DNA of 11,458 nucleotides from an uncultured Gemmatimonadota bacterium. Lineage in GTDB: Bacteria; Gemmatimonadota; Gemmatimonadetes; Gemmatimonadales; Gemmatimonadaceae. Positions within the stretch are counted from its first letter, which is position 1; each line of letters opens with the position of its first letter. The notes under the pieces were generated by a model. That model worked only from the letters and a program-made list of their open reading frames with translations. It made no database searches and was not told the origin of the DNA. Position numbers and translations under genes: made by a program. Of the stretch, positions 1-6,212 are shown piece after piece. The stretch is taken from the NCBI GenBank assembly GCA_903894655.1, contig CAITQY010000336.1:1-11458 (forward strand). The letters run 5' to 3'.

Positions 1-71
1 ATGTCCGTCACGAAGCCGTGCTTGTACTCACGCTGCGAGTATTCTTCGAGCAATGCGTTATCCGTTGACAT
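1..71 (-). CDS. sufB: SufB, Fe-S cluster assembly scaffold subunit (5' end only)
   Basis: Only the first 23 codons are present; the gene leaves the window at its left edge. The reading starts at ATG (71-69) and gives an N-terminus containing the segment REYKHGFVTD. This resembles the conserved start of SufB proteins, where a short variable leader is followed by a Y-K-x-G-F-x-T-type segment. SufB is the scaffold subunit of the SufBCD complex, which builds iron-sulfur clusters in the cytoplasm. A GAGGGG ribosome binding site (80-85, read on the minus strand) sits 8 bases before the ATG. The gene upstream on the same strand encodes an A-type Fe-S carrier, which strongly supports the call. The identification rests on a short N-terminus plus context. 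Confidence 0.75.
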   Translation of the reverse strand, partial: MSTDNALLEEYSQREYKHGFVTD

Positions 72-101
72 GTCCGTATCCCCTCATTGTCGATCATTAG
101 A

Positions 102-126
102 CTCGGCTGCCACTGGCAGCGCCGAG
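102..126. repeat. Imperfect inverted repeat between the A-type carrier gene and sufB
   Basis: CTCGGCTGCC (102-111) and GGCA plus GCCGAG (115-118, 121-126) can pair around a 3-base loop, with a two-base bulge at 119-120. It lies in the 95-base gap between the two Fe-S genes. No T-run follows on the minus strand, so it does not look like an intrinsic terminator. It could be an mRNA processing or stability structure that sets the ratio of carrier to SufB. No function is proven. Confidence 0.4.
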
Positions 127-166
127 ATGCTGCTGTCAAATGCACAGCCGAATGTTCAAGTGACGC

Positions 167-523
167 TTAGGCCGAGAAAGAACTGCCGCAACCGCAGCCG
201 CCGGTTGATTGCGGATTCTTGAACGTGAAACCAGATCCCTGCATCGACGTGACATAGTCGATCGTCGTGCCGCTGAGATACTGCGCCGAAAACGGATCGA
301 CGAAGAGCTTGATGCCCTCGAGTTCGAAAACCGTGTCGTCTTCCGCGTTCTTGTCCTCGATCACCAGCCCGTACTTGAAGCCGCTGCACCCGCCCGGCAT
401 CACGGACACGCGAAGGCCACCCTGCTCGGGCGTGACGCCTTCCGCTTCCATGAACTTGCGGACTTCCGTCGCGGCCGTGGACGTGAGAACCACCATGACA
501 TCCGGCTGCTGCATCGTGCTCAT
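167..523 (-). CDS. sufA: A-type iron-sulfur cluster carrier/insertion protein (SufA/ErpA/IscA family)
   Basis: This 118-residue protein is the usual length for the HesB/IscA family, which carries Fe-S clusters from the scaffold to apo-enzymes. The three conserved cysteines are visible: Cys46 in GGCSGFKY, and Cys110 and Cys112 in the C-terminal GGCGCG motif. LFVDPFSAQYLSGTTIDY (about residues 73-90) is the typical family core. The ATG at 523 was chosen because GGAGGA (529-534, minus strand) lies 5 bases upstream and the family begins about here. A longer in-frame start at 604 would add 27 arginine- and glycine-rich residues with no family similarity. The next gene on the strand is sufB, so it probably serves the Suf pathway. 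From sequence alone, sufA and erpA cannot be told apart with certainty. Confidence 0.92.
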   Translation of the reverse strand: MSTMQQPDVMVVLTSTAATEVRKFMEAEGVTPEQGGLRVSVMPGGCSGFKYGLVIEDKNAEDDTVFELEGIKLFVDPFSAQYLSGTTIDYVTSMQGSGFTFKNPQSTGGCGCGSSFSA

Positions 524-528
524 TGCTG

Positions 529-534
529 TCCTCC
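529..534 (-). promoter_or_regulatory. Ribosome binding site of the A-type carrier gene
   Basis: GGAGGA on the minus strand, 5 bases before the ATG at 523. It settles the start in favour of the short form over the in-frame ATG at 604. Confidence 0.8.
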
Positions 535-581
535 GAAGCGGCCGGCTGACACCCCGGCCTGATGGAGCGCGCCGCCCGCAC

Positions 582-601
582 CCGATCGCACCCGCGATCG
601 G
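582..601. repeat. Perfect 7-bp inverted repeat in the leader of the A-type carrier gene
   Basis: CCGATCG (582-588) and CGATCGG (595-601) flank a 6-base loop. If transcription starts at the candidate promoter at 634-662, this hairpin lies in the 5' untranslated leader, about 60 bases before the start codon. No known riboswitch is recognised. CGATCG words are frequent in GC-rich DNA, so it may be chance. Confidence 0.35.
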
Positions 602-633
602 CAACCGGGACAGCGTCGCGTCTAGCTACTAGG

Positions 634-662
634 AAAATAGCGAGTGAATCGCTCCCGTTCAA
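634..662 (-). promoter_or_regulatory. Candidate promoter of the Fe-S (suf) genes with a dyad in its spacer
   Basis: On the minus strand, TTGAAC (657-662) and TATTTT (634-639) are separated by exactly 17 bases and each match the sigma-70 consensus at four of six positions. The spacer holds the dyad AGCGA-N5-TCGCT (639-653), placed where a repressor could block polymerase. The site lies just after the end of the serine hydrolase gene and about 110 bases before the carrier start. This is pattern-based; no regulator can be named. The same dyad plus the T-rich stretch could instead act as a weak terminator for the serine hydrolase gene. Confidence 0.4.
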
Positions 663-685
663 GAACGCCCCACGCAAAACAACGG

Positions 686-1885
686 TCATCGACCCGCGTT
701 ACCGCGCAACGCACTCACCGCCGCATCCGCCAGCGCCGTCCGGACACCGCCGATCTTCCGGTTCTCACGGGTCGGATTCACTCGGTTGGTCAGCAAGAGG
801 ACGAACACCCCCTGTGCCGGGTCCATCCACAGCGACGTGCCGGTGAACCCCGTGTGACCGAACGCCACGGGGGACAGCCGACTCCCGGCCGAGTTGCCCC
901 CGGTCGGCGTCTCCCAGCCGAGTGCCCGGTGAGAGATCGTCGAGTCCTGCTTACGTGTAAACGTGGCGACCGTGACGGAGTCGAAGACCCGCACGCCATC
1001 CAGCGCTCCGTTCCGGAGATACATCCGGGCGAAGCGCGCCAGGTCCTGACCGGTGGAAAACAGCCCCGCGTGCCCGGATACACCGCCCAGGCGGACCGCA
1101 TTCTCGTCGTGTACTTCACCCCGCACTTTCTTTTGACGCCAAGGGTCCTGCTCGGTCGGCGCAATGCGCGGAAGCCAGGTGGCCGGCGGGAGATAGCGCG
1201 TATCGGTCATCCCTAAGGGGGCAAACAGGTGGCTGGAGTCGTACTGGGCCAAGCGCTCGCCGCTGACCCGCTCCACCAGCTTTCCCAGCAGAATAAAGCC
1301 CAGATCACTGTAGACGTACCGCACACCGGGGAGCGTATCCGGCGACGTCGCGAACAGCTGTTGCTCCGCCTCCTCCGGCGTGGTCGCCTCTTTGTACAGG
1401 GCGCGCCATGCCGGCATACCGGACGAGTGCGAGAGCAGATGACGCACCGTGATCCGTTCGGCGCCCGGTGCCTTCCACGCCGGCAGGTAGCGCACGACGG
1501 GTGAATCGAGCGCCACCTGTCCTGACCCCACGAGCTGAAGCATGGCACTCGTCGTGCCGATCACTTTGGTCAGCGACGCCAGATCCCAGATCGTAGTCGC
1601 CGACGGCCGGGTACCATCGGCGATATCCAGTCGGCCCACCCCGTATTCGGCGATGACGCCGTCGGCGGTGCCGACGGCGGCATACGCCCCGGGGAACGCG
1701 CTGTCCGCCAATGCCCGCGTGAGAACCGCACGGACGCTGTCGCCGACTCGCAGCGCCTGCGCGCGCGCAATCCCGGGCACCGGTGGCAAGTCCCGAGACC
1801 CAGCGGGATGCACGGCGCACCCGCTCAGTACGCCCGCCGTGGCAGCCAACGTCAAGATCCACGACGCACGCCGCTTGAGACACAC
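686..1885 (-). CDS. Lipoprotein serine hydrolase, beta-lactamase/AmiE-like family
   Basis: A 399-residue penicillin-binding-protein/beta-lactamase-fold serine hydrolase. The active-site motifs are in order: SLTK (104-107, nucleophile Ser and Lys), Y-S-D (192-194, the YxN-type element) and HTG (344-346, the KTG-type element). VHDENA (258-263) followed by GHAGLFS (from 271) is typical of the YbbE/AmiE-like branch rather than true beta-lactamases. The start is chosen at GTG 1885 because it gives a compact lipoprotein signal: basic residues, a hydrophobic stretch, then LSGC with the lipidated Cys at 23. The ATG at 1969 would add 28 residues before the signal, giving an abnormally long n-region. 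Neither start has a clear ribosome binding site. It diverges from a NamZ-type gene. In Bacillus subtilis the AmiE (N-acetylmuramoyl-L-alanine amidase) and NamZ genes are also neighbours, so muropeptide processing is the best guess. D-Ala-D-Ala carboxypeptidase or esterase activity remains possible. Confidence 0.85.
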   Translation of the reverse strand: MCLKRRASWILTLAATAGVLSGCAVHPAGSRDLPPVPGIARAQALRVGDSVRAVLTRALADSAFPGAYAAVGTADGVIAEYGVGRLDIADGTRPSATTIWDLASLTKVIGTTSAMLQLVGSGQVALDSPVVRYLPAWKAPGAERITVRHLLSHSSGMPAWRALYKEATTPEEAEQQLFATSPDTLPGVRYVYSDLGFILLGKLVERVSGERLAQYDSSHLFAPLGMTDTRYLPPATWLPRIAPTEQDPWRQKKVRGEVHDENAVRLGGVSGHAGLFSTGQDLARFARMYLRNGALDGVRVFDSVTVATFTRKQDSTISHRALGWETPTGGNSAGSRLSPVAFGHTGFTGTSLWMDPAQGVFVLLLTNRVNPTRENRKIGGVRTALADAAVSALRGNAGR

Positions 1886-2021
1886 GCGATTCGGTGCTTT
1901 CGTGCAGTCCGCGGCGCGGCCGGATGGGTCGGAAGGCCGAGCGGGTTGGTAGGGAGCCGGTCGAGTCATGTGTTCACGGTAGGGCGGGATGTTGCGCGAT
2001 CGAAGCGCAGCGGGATCTTCT

Positions 2022-2026
2022 GGAGG
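2022..2026 (+). promoter_or_regulatory. Ribosome binding site selecting a GTG start for the NamZ-family gene
   Basis: GGAGG lies 6 bases before GTG 2033. That start also begins exactly at a lipoprotein signal peptide. The open frame extends further upstream to 1808, but the extension lacks protein-like character and overlaps the divergent serine hydrolase gene. Confidence 0.8.
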
Positions 2027-2032
2027 TTACGC

Positions 2033-3373
2033 GTGAAGTCCATCAAGACGCTGGTGCTGCTCTCTGTGGTGTGTGTCGGGACGCTCGTGGCGGGATGCGC
2101 GCGTAGCAGCCGACCGGACAATGCGCCGATGCCCGACGAGGGTATCGATGGAATGCCGATCGGGAATCGGAATCGCAAGGTCCGCCCCGGTATTACCGTG
2201 CTGCTGGACGATAGCATCAAGCTGATCGCCGGCAAGCGTGTCGCCTTGGTGACTAATCAGACGGGCGTCGACGAGAAAGGCCGCCGCTCCATCGACCTGC
2301 TCGCCACGGACCCGCGTGCCCTGCGTGCCGGCGTGAAGCTCGTTCGCCTGTTCGCCCCCGAACATGGTGCCACGGGAACCGCTGATCGGCCAAACCTCAG
2401 TGACGAGAAGGACCTGAAGACGGGTCTCACCATCTTCTCGCTCTACCAAAGTCGCACCATCGCGCCCCCGGACAGCCTCCTCACCGACGTCGATGTCCTC
2501 GTAGTCGATCTCCAAGACATCGGGACCCGCACCTGGACCTATGTCGGCGTGATGCTCTACTCGATGCAGGCGGGCGCGAAGCGCGGCATTCCCGTGCTCG
2601 TCCTCGATCGACCGAACCCAATCACCGGAGCCCGCGCCGAGGGCGCGCTGCTCGACTCGGCGCTGGCCAACGGAGAGATGCCCGTGGTCGGCAATCGGAC
2701 CAACGGCTTCGCCCTCTATCCAATGCCGCTCCGACATGGCCTCACCATGGGCGAAATGGCGAGGCTCTTTCAGGCCCAGTTCAAGCTCGGGACCCGCCTG
2801 ACGGTCGTGCCCATGAGGAACTGGCGCCGCAGCATGTGGTTCGATGAGACCTCGCTACCCTGGATCCGCCCGTCGCCGAACATGCCGAACATCACCAGCG
2901 CGCTGCTCTACTCCGCGCTGGTCCCCTTCGAGGCGAGCAACGTCTCCGTTGGGCGCGGTACGGACGAACCCTTTCAGCGGTTCGGCGCCTCCTGGCTCCG
3001 CGCCGATTCCGTCACCCGGATGCTCGAGGACCTCTCGCTGACCGGCGTCACCTTTAAGGCGGATCGATTCACGCCCAATAAGCCGGGCGACGGCAAGTTC
3101 GCCGGGCAGTCGATTCCGGGCGTCCGGATCGTGGTGACGGATCGCGAGCGTATTCAGCCCGCCCGCATCGGCGCGGCGATCCTCTGGGCGATCTCGCGTG
3201 TGCACAAGGATTCGCTCCGAGTCACCGCCACTGCCTTCGACCAGCGGATGGGGTCGGCTCGTGCCCGGGAGGCCCTCTTGGGTGGAGCGGACCCGGATGC
3301 GGTCATGGATCGACAGTTGCCGGCGGTAATTGGGTTCGAAAAGGACGCCAGACGCTTTTATCTCTACCGTTGA
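2033..3373 (+). CDS. namZ: Lipoprotein of the NamZ family (DUF1343), probable exo-beta-N-acetylmuramidase
   Basis: A 446-residue protein starting at GTG 2033. Residues 1-22 form a lipoprotein signal with lipobox VAGC and lipidated Cys22, so it is exported and membrane-anchored. The rest is a DUF1343 protein: VALVTNQTG (70-78), the PEHG motif (109-112, whose Glu matches the proposed catalytic acid of the family), DLQDIGTRTWTY (159-170), LDRPNPITG (191-199), SPNMP (281-285) and SVGRGTDEPFQ (305-315). The founding member, B. subtilis NamZ (YbbC), removes terminal MurNAc from the non-reducing end of peptidoglycan fragments. A divergent AmiE-like serine hydrolase next door supports cell-wall turnover or scavenging. 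A NagZ-type glucosaminidase, the third member of the Bacillus cluster, is not in this window. Family assignment is firm; activity is inferred. Confidence 0.9.
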   Translation: MKSIKTLVLLSVVCVGTLVAGCARSSRPDNAPMPDEGIDGMPIGNRNRKVRPGITVLLDDSIKLIAGKRVALVTNQTGVDEKGRRSIDLLATDPRALRAGVKLVRLFAPEHGATGTADRPNLSDEKDLKTGLTIFSLYQSRTIAPPDSLLTDVDVLVVDLQDIGTRTWTYVGVMLYSMQAGAKRGIPVLVLDRPNPITGARAEGALLDSALANGEMPVVGNRTNGFALYPMPLRHGLTMGEMARLFQAQFKLGTRLTVVPMRNWRRSMWFDETSLPWIRPSPNMPNITSALLYSALVPFEASNVSVGRGTDEPFQRFGASWLRADSVTRMLEDLSLTGVTFKADRFTPNKPGDGKFAGQSIPGVRIVVTDRERIQPARIGAAILWAISRVHKDSLRVTATAFDQRMGSARAREALLGGADPDAVMDRQLPAVIGFEKDARRFYLYR

Positions 3374-3416
3374 CGCAAGGGGAGTTCTAACTTTCCACAG
3401 CTCGATACTTTTTTGT

Positions 3417-3424
3417 TACCTTAG
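3417..3424 (+). promoter_or_regulatory. Candidate -10-like element upstream of the phosphatidyltransferase operon
   Basis: The 61-base gap after the NamZ gene contains an unusually AT-rich patch (about 3404-3422, with a run of six T) ending in TACCTTAG. A start 6-8 bases past it would fall within a few bases of the ATG at 3435, giving an almost leaderless transcript. That would fit the weak ribosome binding site there. No good -35 is seen at the expected distance (TTTCCA at 3392-3397 is the nearest). It would be the start of the long plus-strand operon, though readthrough from the NamZ gene is also possible. Confidence 0.3.
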
Positions 3425-3434
3425 CGCGACTGAG

Positions 3435-4058
3435 ATGCAATCACTGTGGAGCGCCGTCCAGCGCGGATACATGCGAGTCATCGCCCCAGTGGCGGACTGG
3501 CTCGTCGCGCGGCGCGTGCGCCCCAACACGATCACCACCGTCGGCACGATCTGCACGTGCACGGCCGGGGTGATCTTCGCATCCGGACATATCAGTGCCG
3601 GTGGTTGGTTTCTCGGGCTCACCGCGCTATTCGACGTGCTCGACGGAACGGTCGCCCGCCGGACGGGGCAGAGCACCGTCTTCGGCGCCTTCTACGACTC
3701 CACGCTAGACCGTGTCGCCGACGGCTTCCTCTTTGGCGGCCTGCTGGTGTTCTATGCGACGCACCCAGTGCACGCCAGCCAGCCTATGGTCCTGGTCACG
3801 CTGGCGGCCCTCATCGCTACTTTCCTTACCTCATACACGCGCGCCAGAGCTGAGGGGCTCGGTGTCGATGCGAAAGTGGGCATGCTGCAGCGCCCCGAGC
3901 GCATCACGCTGCTTTCCGCACCACAGGCGTTTTTTGGATTGGCGCTCAACGGCTGGATTCTCGCCGGCATCGTCAGTTTGCTGGCCGTCACCGCGTGGAT
4001 TACGGTCTTCCAGCGCATCAGCTTCGTATATCGTACGACCACCTCCCCCGGAGAATAA
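3435..4058 (+). CDS. CDP-alcohol phosphatidyltransferase, probable phosphatidylinositol-phosphate synthase
   Basis: A 207-residue integral membrane enzyme. The full family signature D-x2-D-G-x2-A-R-x8-G-x3-D-x3-D is present, with D67, D70, G71, A74, R75, G84, D88 and D92; the aspartates bind metal and the CDP head. Hydrophobic segments lie near 34-64, 96-110, 117-135 and 165-192. YTRARAEGLG (134-143), QRPERI (152-157) and FQRISFVY (192-199) match the positions where actinobacterial phosphatidylinositol-phosphate synthases have YxKARAE, ERPER and a QR motif that contact inositol phosphate. The next gene, 5 bases on, makes inositol-3-phosphate, so the predicted reaction is CDP-diacylglycerol (or a related CDP-lipid) plus inositol-3-phosphate giving phosphatidylinositol phosphate and CMP. 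ATG 3435 was chosen as the first Met giving a normal family N-terminus; its ribosome binding site is weak. Phosphatidylglycerophosphate synthase is a less likely alternative. Confidence 0.87.
   Translation: MQSLWSAVQRGYMRVIAPVADWLVARRVRPNTITTVGTICTCTAGVIFASGHISAGGWFLGLTALFDVLDGTVARRTGQSTVFGAFYDSTLDRVADGFLFGGLLVFYATHPVHASQPMVLVTLAALIATFLTSYTRARAEGLGVDAKVGMLQRPERITLLSAPQAFFGLALNGWILAGIVSLLAVTAWITVFQRISFVYRTTTSPGE
4050..4054 (+). promoter_or_regulatory. Ribosome binding site of the inositol-phosphate synthase gene, inside the preceding gene
   Basis: GGAGA overlaps the last codons of the phosphatidyltransferase gene and sits 9 bases before GTG 4064. It supports that start over the in-frame ATG at 3995, which lies inside the upstream gene. 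Confidence 0.65.
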
Positions 4059-4063
4059 ACGCA

Positions 4064-5395
4064 GTGTCCGACTCGATTCGCGGTAATGCCGCGGCCCCAG
4101 CCCCGGCAACGGGGAAGCTCGCCATCTTCACGCCGGGTCTCGGCGCCGTCGCCACCACGTTCATTGCCGGTGTTGAGCGCGTGCGTCGCGGTCTCTCGGT
4201 GCCGATCGGTTCGCTTTCTCAGATGGCGACGATTCGCCTCGGCAAACGAACCGACAAACGCAGTCCGCTCATCAAGGACTTTGTCTCGCTCGCCAAGCTC
4301 GACGACATCGTCTTCGGCGCCTGGGATCCTATCCCCGACACCGCGTACGAGTCGGCCATGAATGCCGGCGTCCTCGACAAGGCGGACATCGAGCCGATCG
4401 CCGATTTCCTCAAGAGCATCAAGCCGATGCCGGCCGTATTCGAGAGCCGCTACGTCACGCGCATTACGCGCGCCACCAACGTCAAGACGGGCAAGAACAA
4501 GCGCGATCTCGCCGAGCAGATCCGTGCCGACATCCGGAACCTCATGCAGAGCTCTGGCGCGTCACGCGGCGTGATGGTCTGGACCGGATCGACCGAAACG
4601 TACATCGCGCCCGGACCGCAGCATCAGACCATCGAAGCGTTCGAAAAGGCGATGGAAGAGAATGATGATTCGATCGCGCCCAGCATGCTGTACGCCTATG
4701 CCGCCATCATGGAAGGCATCCCGTACTGCAACGGTGCCCCGAATCTCTCCGCCGATTTCCCGGCGCTGCTTGACCTCGCCATCGCGAAGGGTGTGCCCGT
4801 TTCCGGCAAGGACTTCAAGACCGGACAGACGTGGATGAAGACCATCATCGCGCCGGGCCTCAAGGCGCGCATGCTCGGCCTCGAAGGCTGGTACTCCACC
4901 AACATCCTCGGCAATCGCGACGGCGAAGTGCTTGATGATCCGGCGTCATTCAAGACGAAGGAAGCCTCGAAGCTCTCCGTGCTCCACACGATCCTTCAGC
5001 CTGAAGTGTATCCGGAGCTGTACAAGGACTTTGCCCATGTCGTGCGCATCAACTACTACCCGCCGCGCGGCGACAACAAAGAAGGGTGGGACAACATCGA
5101 CATCAAGGGGTGGCTCGGCTACCCGATGCAGATCAAGGTCAACTTCCTGTGCCGTGACTCCATTCTCGCCGCACCGATGGTGCTCGACTTGGCGCTGTTC
5201 TCGGACTTCGCGATGCGCGCGGGCATGAAGGGGATTCAGGAATGGTTAAGCTTCTATTACAAAGCGCCACAGACGGCGCCGGGGCTGCAGCCGGAGCATG
5301 ATCTTTTCATCCAGCAGACAAAGTTGAAGAACACGCTTCGTCACCTTATGGGTGAAGAACAGATCACCCACCTCGGGCTGGAATACTATCAATGA
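4064..5395 (+). CDS. ino1: Inositol-3-phosphate synthase (myo-inositol-1-phosphate synthase)
   Basis: A 443-residue cytosolic NAD-dependent isomerase that converts glucose 6-phosphate to 1D-myo-inositol 3-phosphate. The N-terminal Rossmann motif TPGLGAVATT (23-32, GxGxxxT type) binds NAD. The catalytic region is clear: VSGKDFKTGQTWMKT (246-260) corresponds to the family's SGxDFKSGQTK segment, and LGNRDG (282-287) to the conserved GNxDG loop. The block around 350-385, with KVNFLCRDSILAAPMVLDLA, is also typical of the family. It starts at GTG 4064, whose ribosome binding site lies inside the preceding gene. It ends in an ATGA overlap with the next gene. The product is the head-group donor expected by the phosphatidyltransferase immediately upstream, so the two form a short inositol-lipid pathway. 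Confidence 0.95.
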   Translation: MSDSIRGNAAAPAPATGKLAIFTPGLGAVATTFIAGVERVRRGLSVPIGSLSQMATIRLGKRTDKRSPLIKDFVSLAKLDDIVFGAWDPIPDTAYESAMNAGVLDKADIEPIADFLKSIKPMPAVFESRYVTRITRATNVKTGKNKRDLAEQIRADIRNLMQSSGASRGVMVWTGSTETYIAPGPQHQTIEAFEKAMEENDDSIAPSMLYAYAAIMEGIPYCNGAPNLSADFPALLDLAIAKGVPVSGKDFKTGQTWMKTIIAPGLKARMLGLEGWYSTNILGNRDGEVLDDPASFKTKEASKLSVLHTILQPEVYPELYKDFAHVVRINYYPPRGDNKEGWDNIDIKGWLGYPMQIKVNFLCRDSILAAPMVLDLALFSDFAMRAGMKGIQEWLSFYYKAPQTAPGLQPEHDLFIQQTKLKNTLRHLMGEEQITHLGLEYYQ

Positions 5396-5916
5396 TCGCA
5401 GAGCGCACGCGTCGTCTCCGTCGCGTGGTGGCACTCGCTGCAGCTGGCCTGGTCATGGCCAGCTGCGGAGGCGGGGGGAGCCCACCACCAACGAATGAAC
5501 TCCGTTTCAAGACGGACGATTTCGTCATTCGGGTATCGCCCGAGACAAAGCCGACGCGCGCGCTCGAGCCGATCTACTGGCGCGTGATGGTTCATGATGT
5601 GAAGAGCGGCCTCCCGATTCAGGGTGGCGAAGGACGCATTTTCGGCACCAATCGCGATCGCAAGACCGTCTCCAATGGCCTTGCCGCGACTGAGGAGTTG
5701 GGCACCTACCGCAGCAATCTGATGTTTGTCACGGCCGGCATGTGGGCGATGGCCATTCAGTTCCGGCTCGACTCCACGAAGGTGTTGCAAAAGACGCCGG
5801 ACTGGACGCAAGACATCATGGCCGCCGACGAGCCAGGCGATTTCTCGCCCCCGGCATCGTCGCGCCCGCCCGAACCACCGCCGCGCGCAAACGACAGTAC
5901 GCGCAAGGAACCCTGA
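5392..5916 (+). CDS. Small lipoprotein of unknown function, possibly YtkA/FixH-like beta domain
   Basis: A 174-residue protein whose ATG overlaps the preceding stop (ATGA), indicating translational coupling. The N-terminus has several arginines, a hydrophobic stretch (12-23) and Cys25 followed by a Gly/Ser/Pro spacer. This looks like a lipoprotein signal, although the -3 residue is Met. Residues 35-127 read as one beta-rich extracytoplasmic domain: YWRVMVHDVKSG (62-73), then a variable-small-residue strand, and GMWAMAIQFRLD (116-127). That pattern resembles YtkA-like/FixH-like domains. The tail (about 150-165) is proline-rich and probably disordered. I do not recognise a specific function. 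The position between inositol-lipid and dehydrogenase genes suggests an envelope role, but that is only context. Confidence 0.8.
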   Translation: MIAERTRRLRRVVALAAAGLVMASCGGGGSPPPTNELRFKTDDFVIRVSPETKPTRALEPIYWRVMVHDVKSGLPIQGGEGRIFGTNRDRKTVSNGLAATEELGTYRSNLMFVTAGMWAMAIQFRLDSTKVLQKTPDWTQDIMAADEPGDFSPPASSRPPEPPPRANDSTRKEP

Positions 5917-5918
5917 GT

Positions 5919-6212
5919 ATGCGGCATTTTCATCGGACCTCGCTCGCACCCGACACGGTGCTGACGTTGGCTGATCAGTTCTTCGCGGCGCTCGGACTAT
6001 CCCGTGGTGCGGCCGATGTGCGATCGCGAAGCTTCAACGGGACCCTCGGCGCACTCACGCTCTCGGTCAAGATGGAAGGCGGGCACTACACATTCGTTGA
6101 GGCCCGCACCGATCAGGTCGGTGAGAGCCGTATCGACAAGAACGTCAAGCGCTTTTTCAACGCCGTACATCGCACCGCTGATCCTCGACACACGATCGAG
6201 GCCGGATACTGA
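5919..6212 (+). CDS. Small conserved-looking protein of unknown function (97 aa)
   Basis: It starts at ATG 5919, two bases after the preceding stop, with AAGGAA (5905-5910) 8 bases upstream. It ends in a TGATG overlap with the E1 alpha gene. The sequence has no signal peptide and no membrane segment. It reads as a compact alpha/beta domain: a helix near 15-27 (VLTLADQFFAALGL), strands around 41-64 (GTLGALTLSVKMEGGHYTFV), then VGESRIDKNVKRFF (70-83) and a short C-terminus rich in basic residues and His. Codon use and coupling to its neighbours indicate a real gene. I do not recognise the family. Coupling to the E1 alpha start suggests a link to the dehydrogenase complex, which is inference. 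Confidence 0.82.
   Translation: MRHFHRTSLAPDTVLTLADQFFAALGLSRGAADVRSRSFNGTLGALTLSVKMEGGHYTFVEARTDQVGESRIDKNVKRFFNAVHRTADPRHTIEAGY

Noticed and set aside
102..126. Intrinsic terminator between the carrier gene and sufB
   Set aside because: A stem exists but no T-run follows on the minus strand, and the two genes are expected to be co-transcribed.
1..222. Plus-strand open frame of 73 codons at the left edge
   Set aside because: It is antisense to the sufB start and its good ribosome site, and it runs into the 3' end of the A-type carrier; the protein has no family character.
562..1216. Plus-strand open frames across the carrier leader and serine hydrolase
   Set aside because: Arg/Pro-rich shadows antisense to a gene with clear catalytic motifs.
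1808..2032. 75-codon N-terminal extension of the NamZ gene
   Set aside because: It overlaps the divergent hydrolase gene and lies before a signal peptide with its own GGAGG site.
2027..2737. Minus-strand open frame inside the NamZ gene
   Set aside because: Antisense shadow produced by GC-rich third positions; no recognisable domain.
3330..3434. In-frame extension of the phosphatidyltransferase from 3330
   Set aside because: It overlaps the NamZ coding end and is not part of the family's N-terminus.
5389..5949. Minus-strand open frame over the small lipoprotein
   Set aside because: Antisense to a coupled gene with a lipoprotein signal; composition rich in Arg and His as expected for a shadow.
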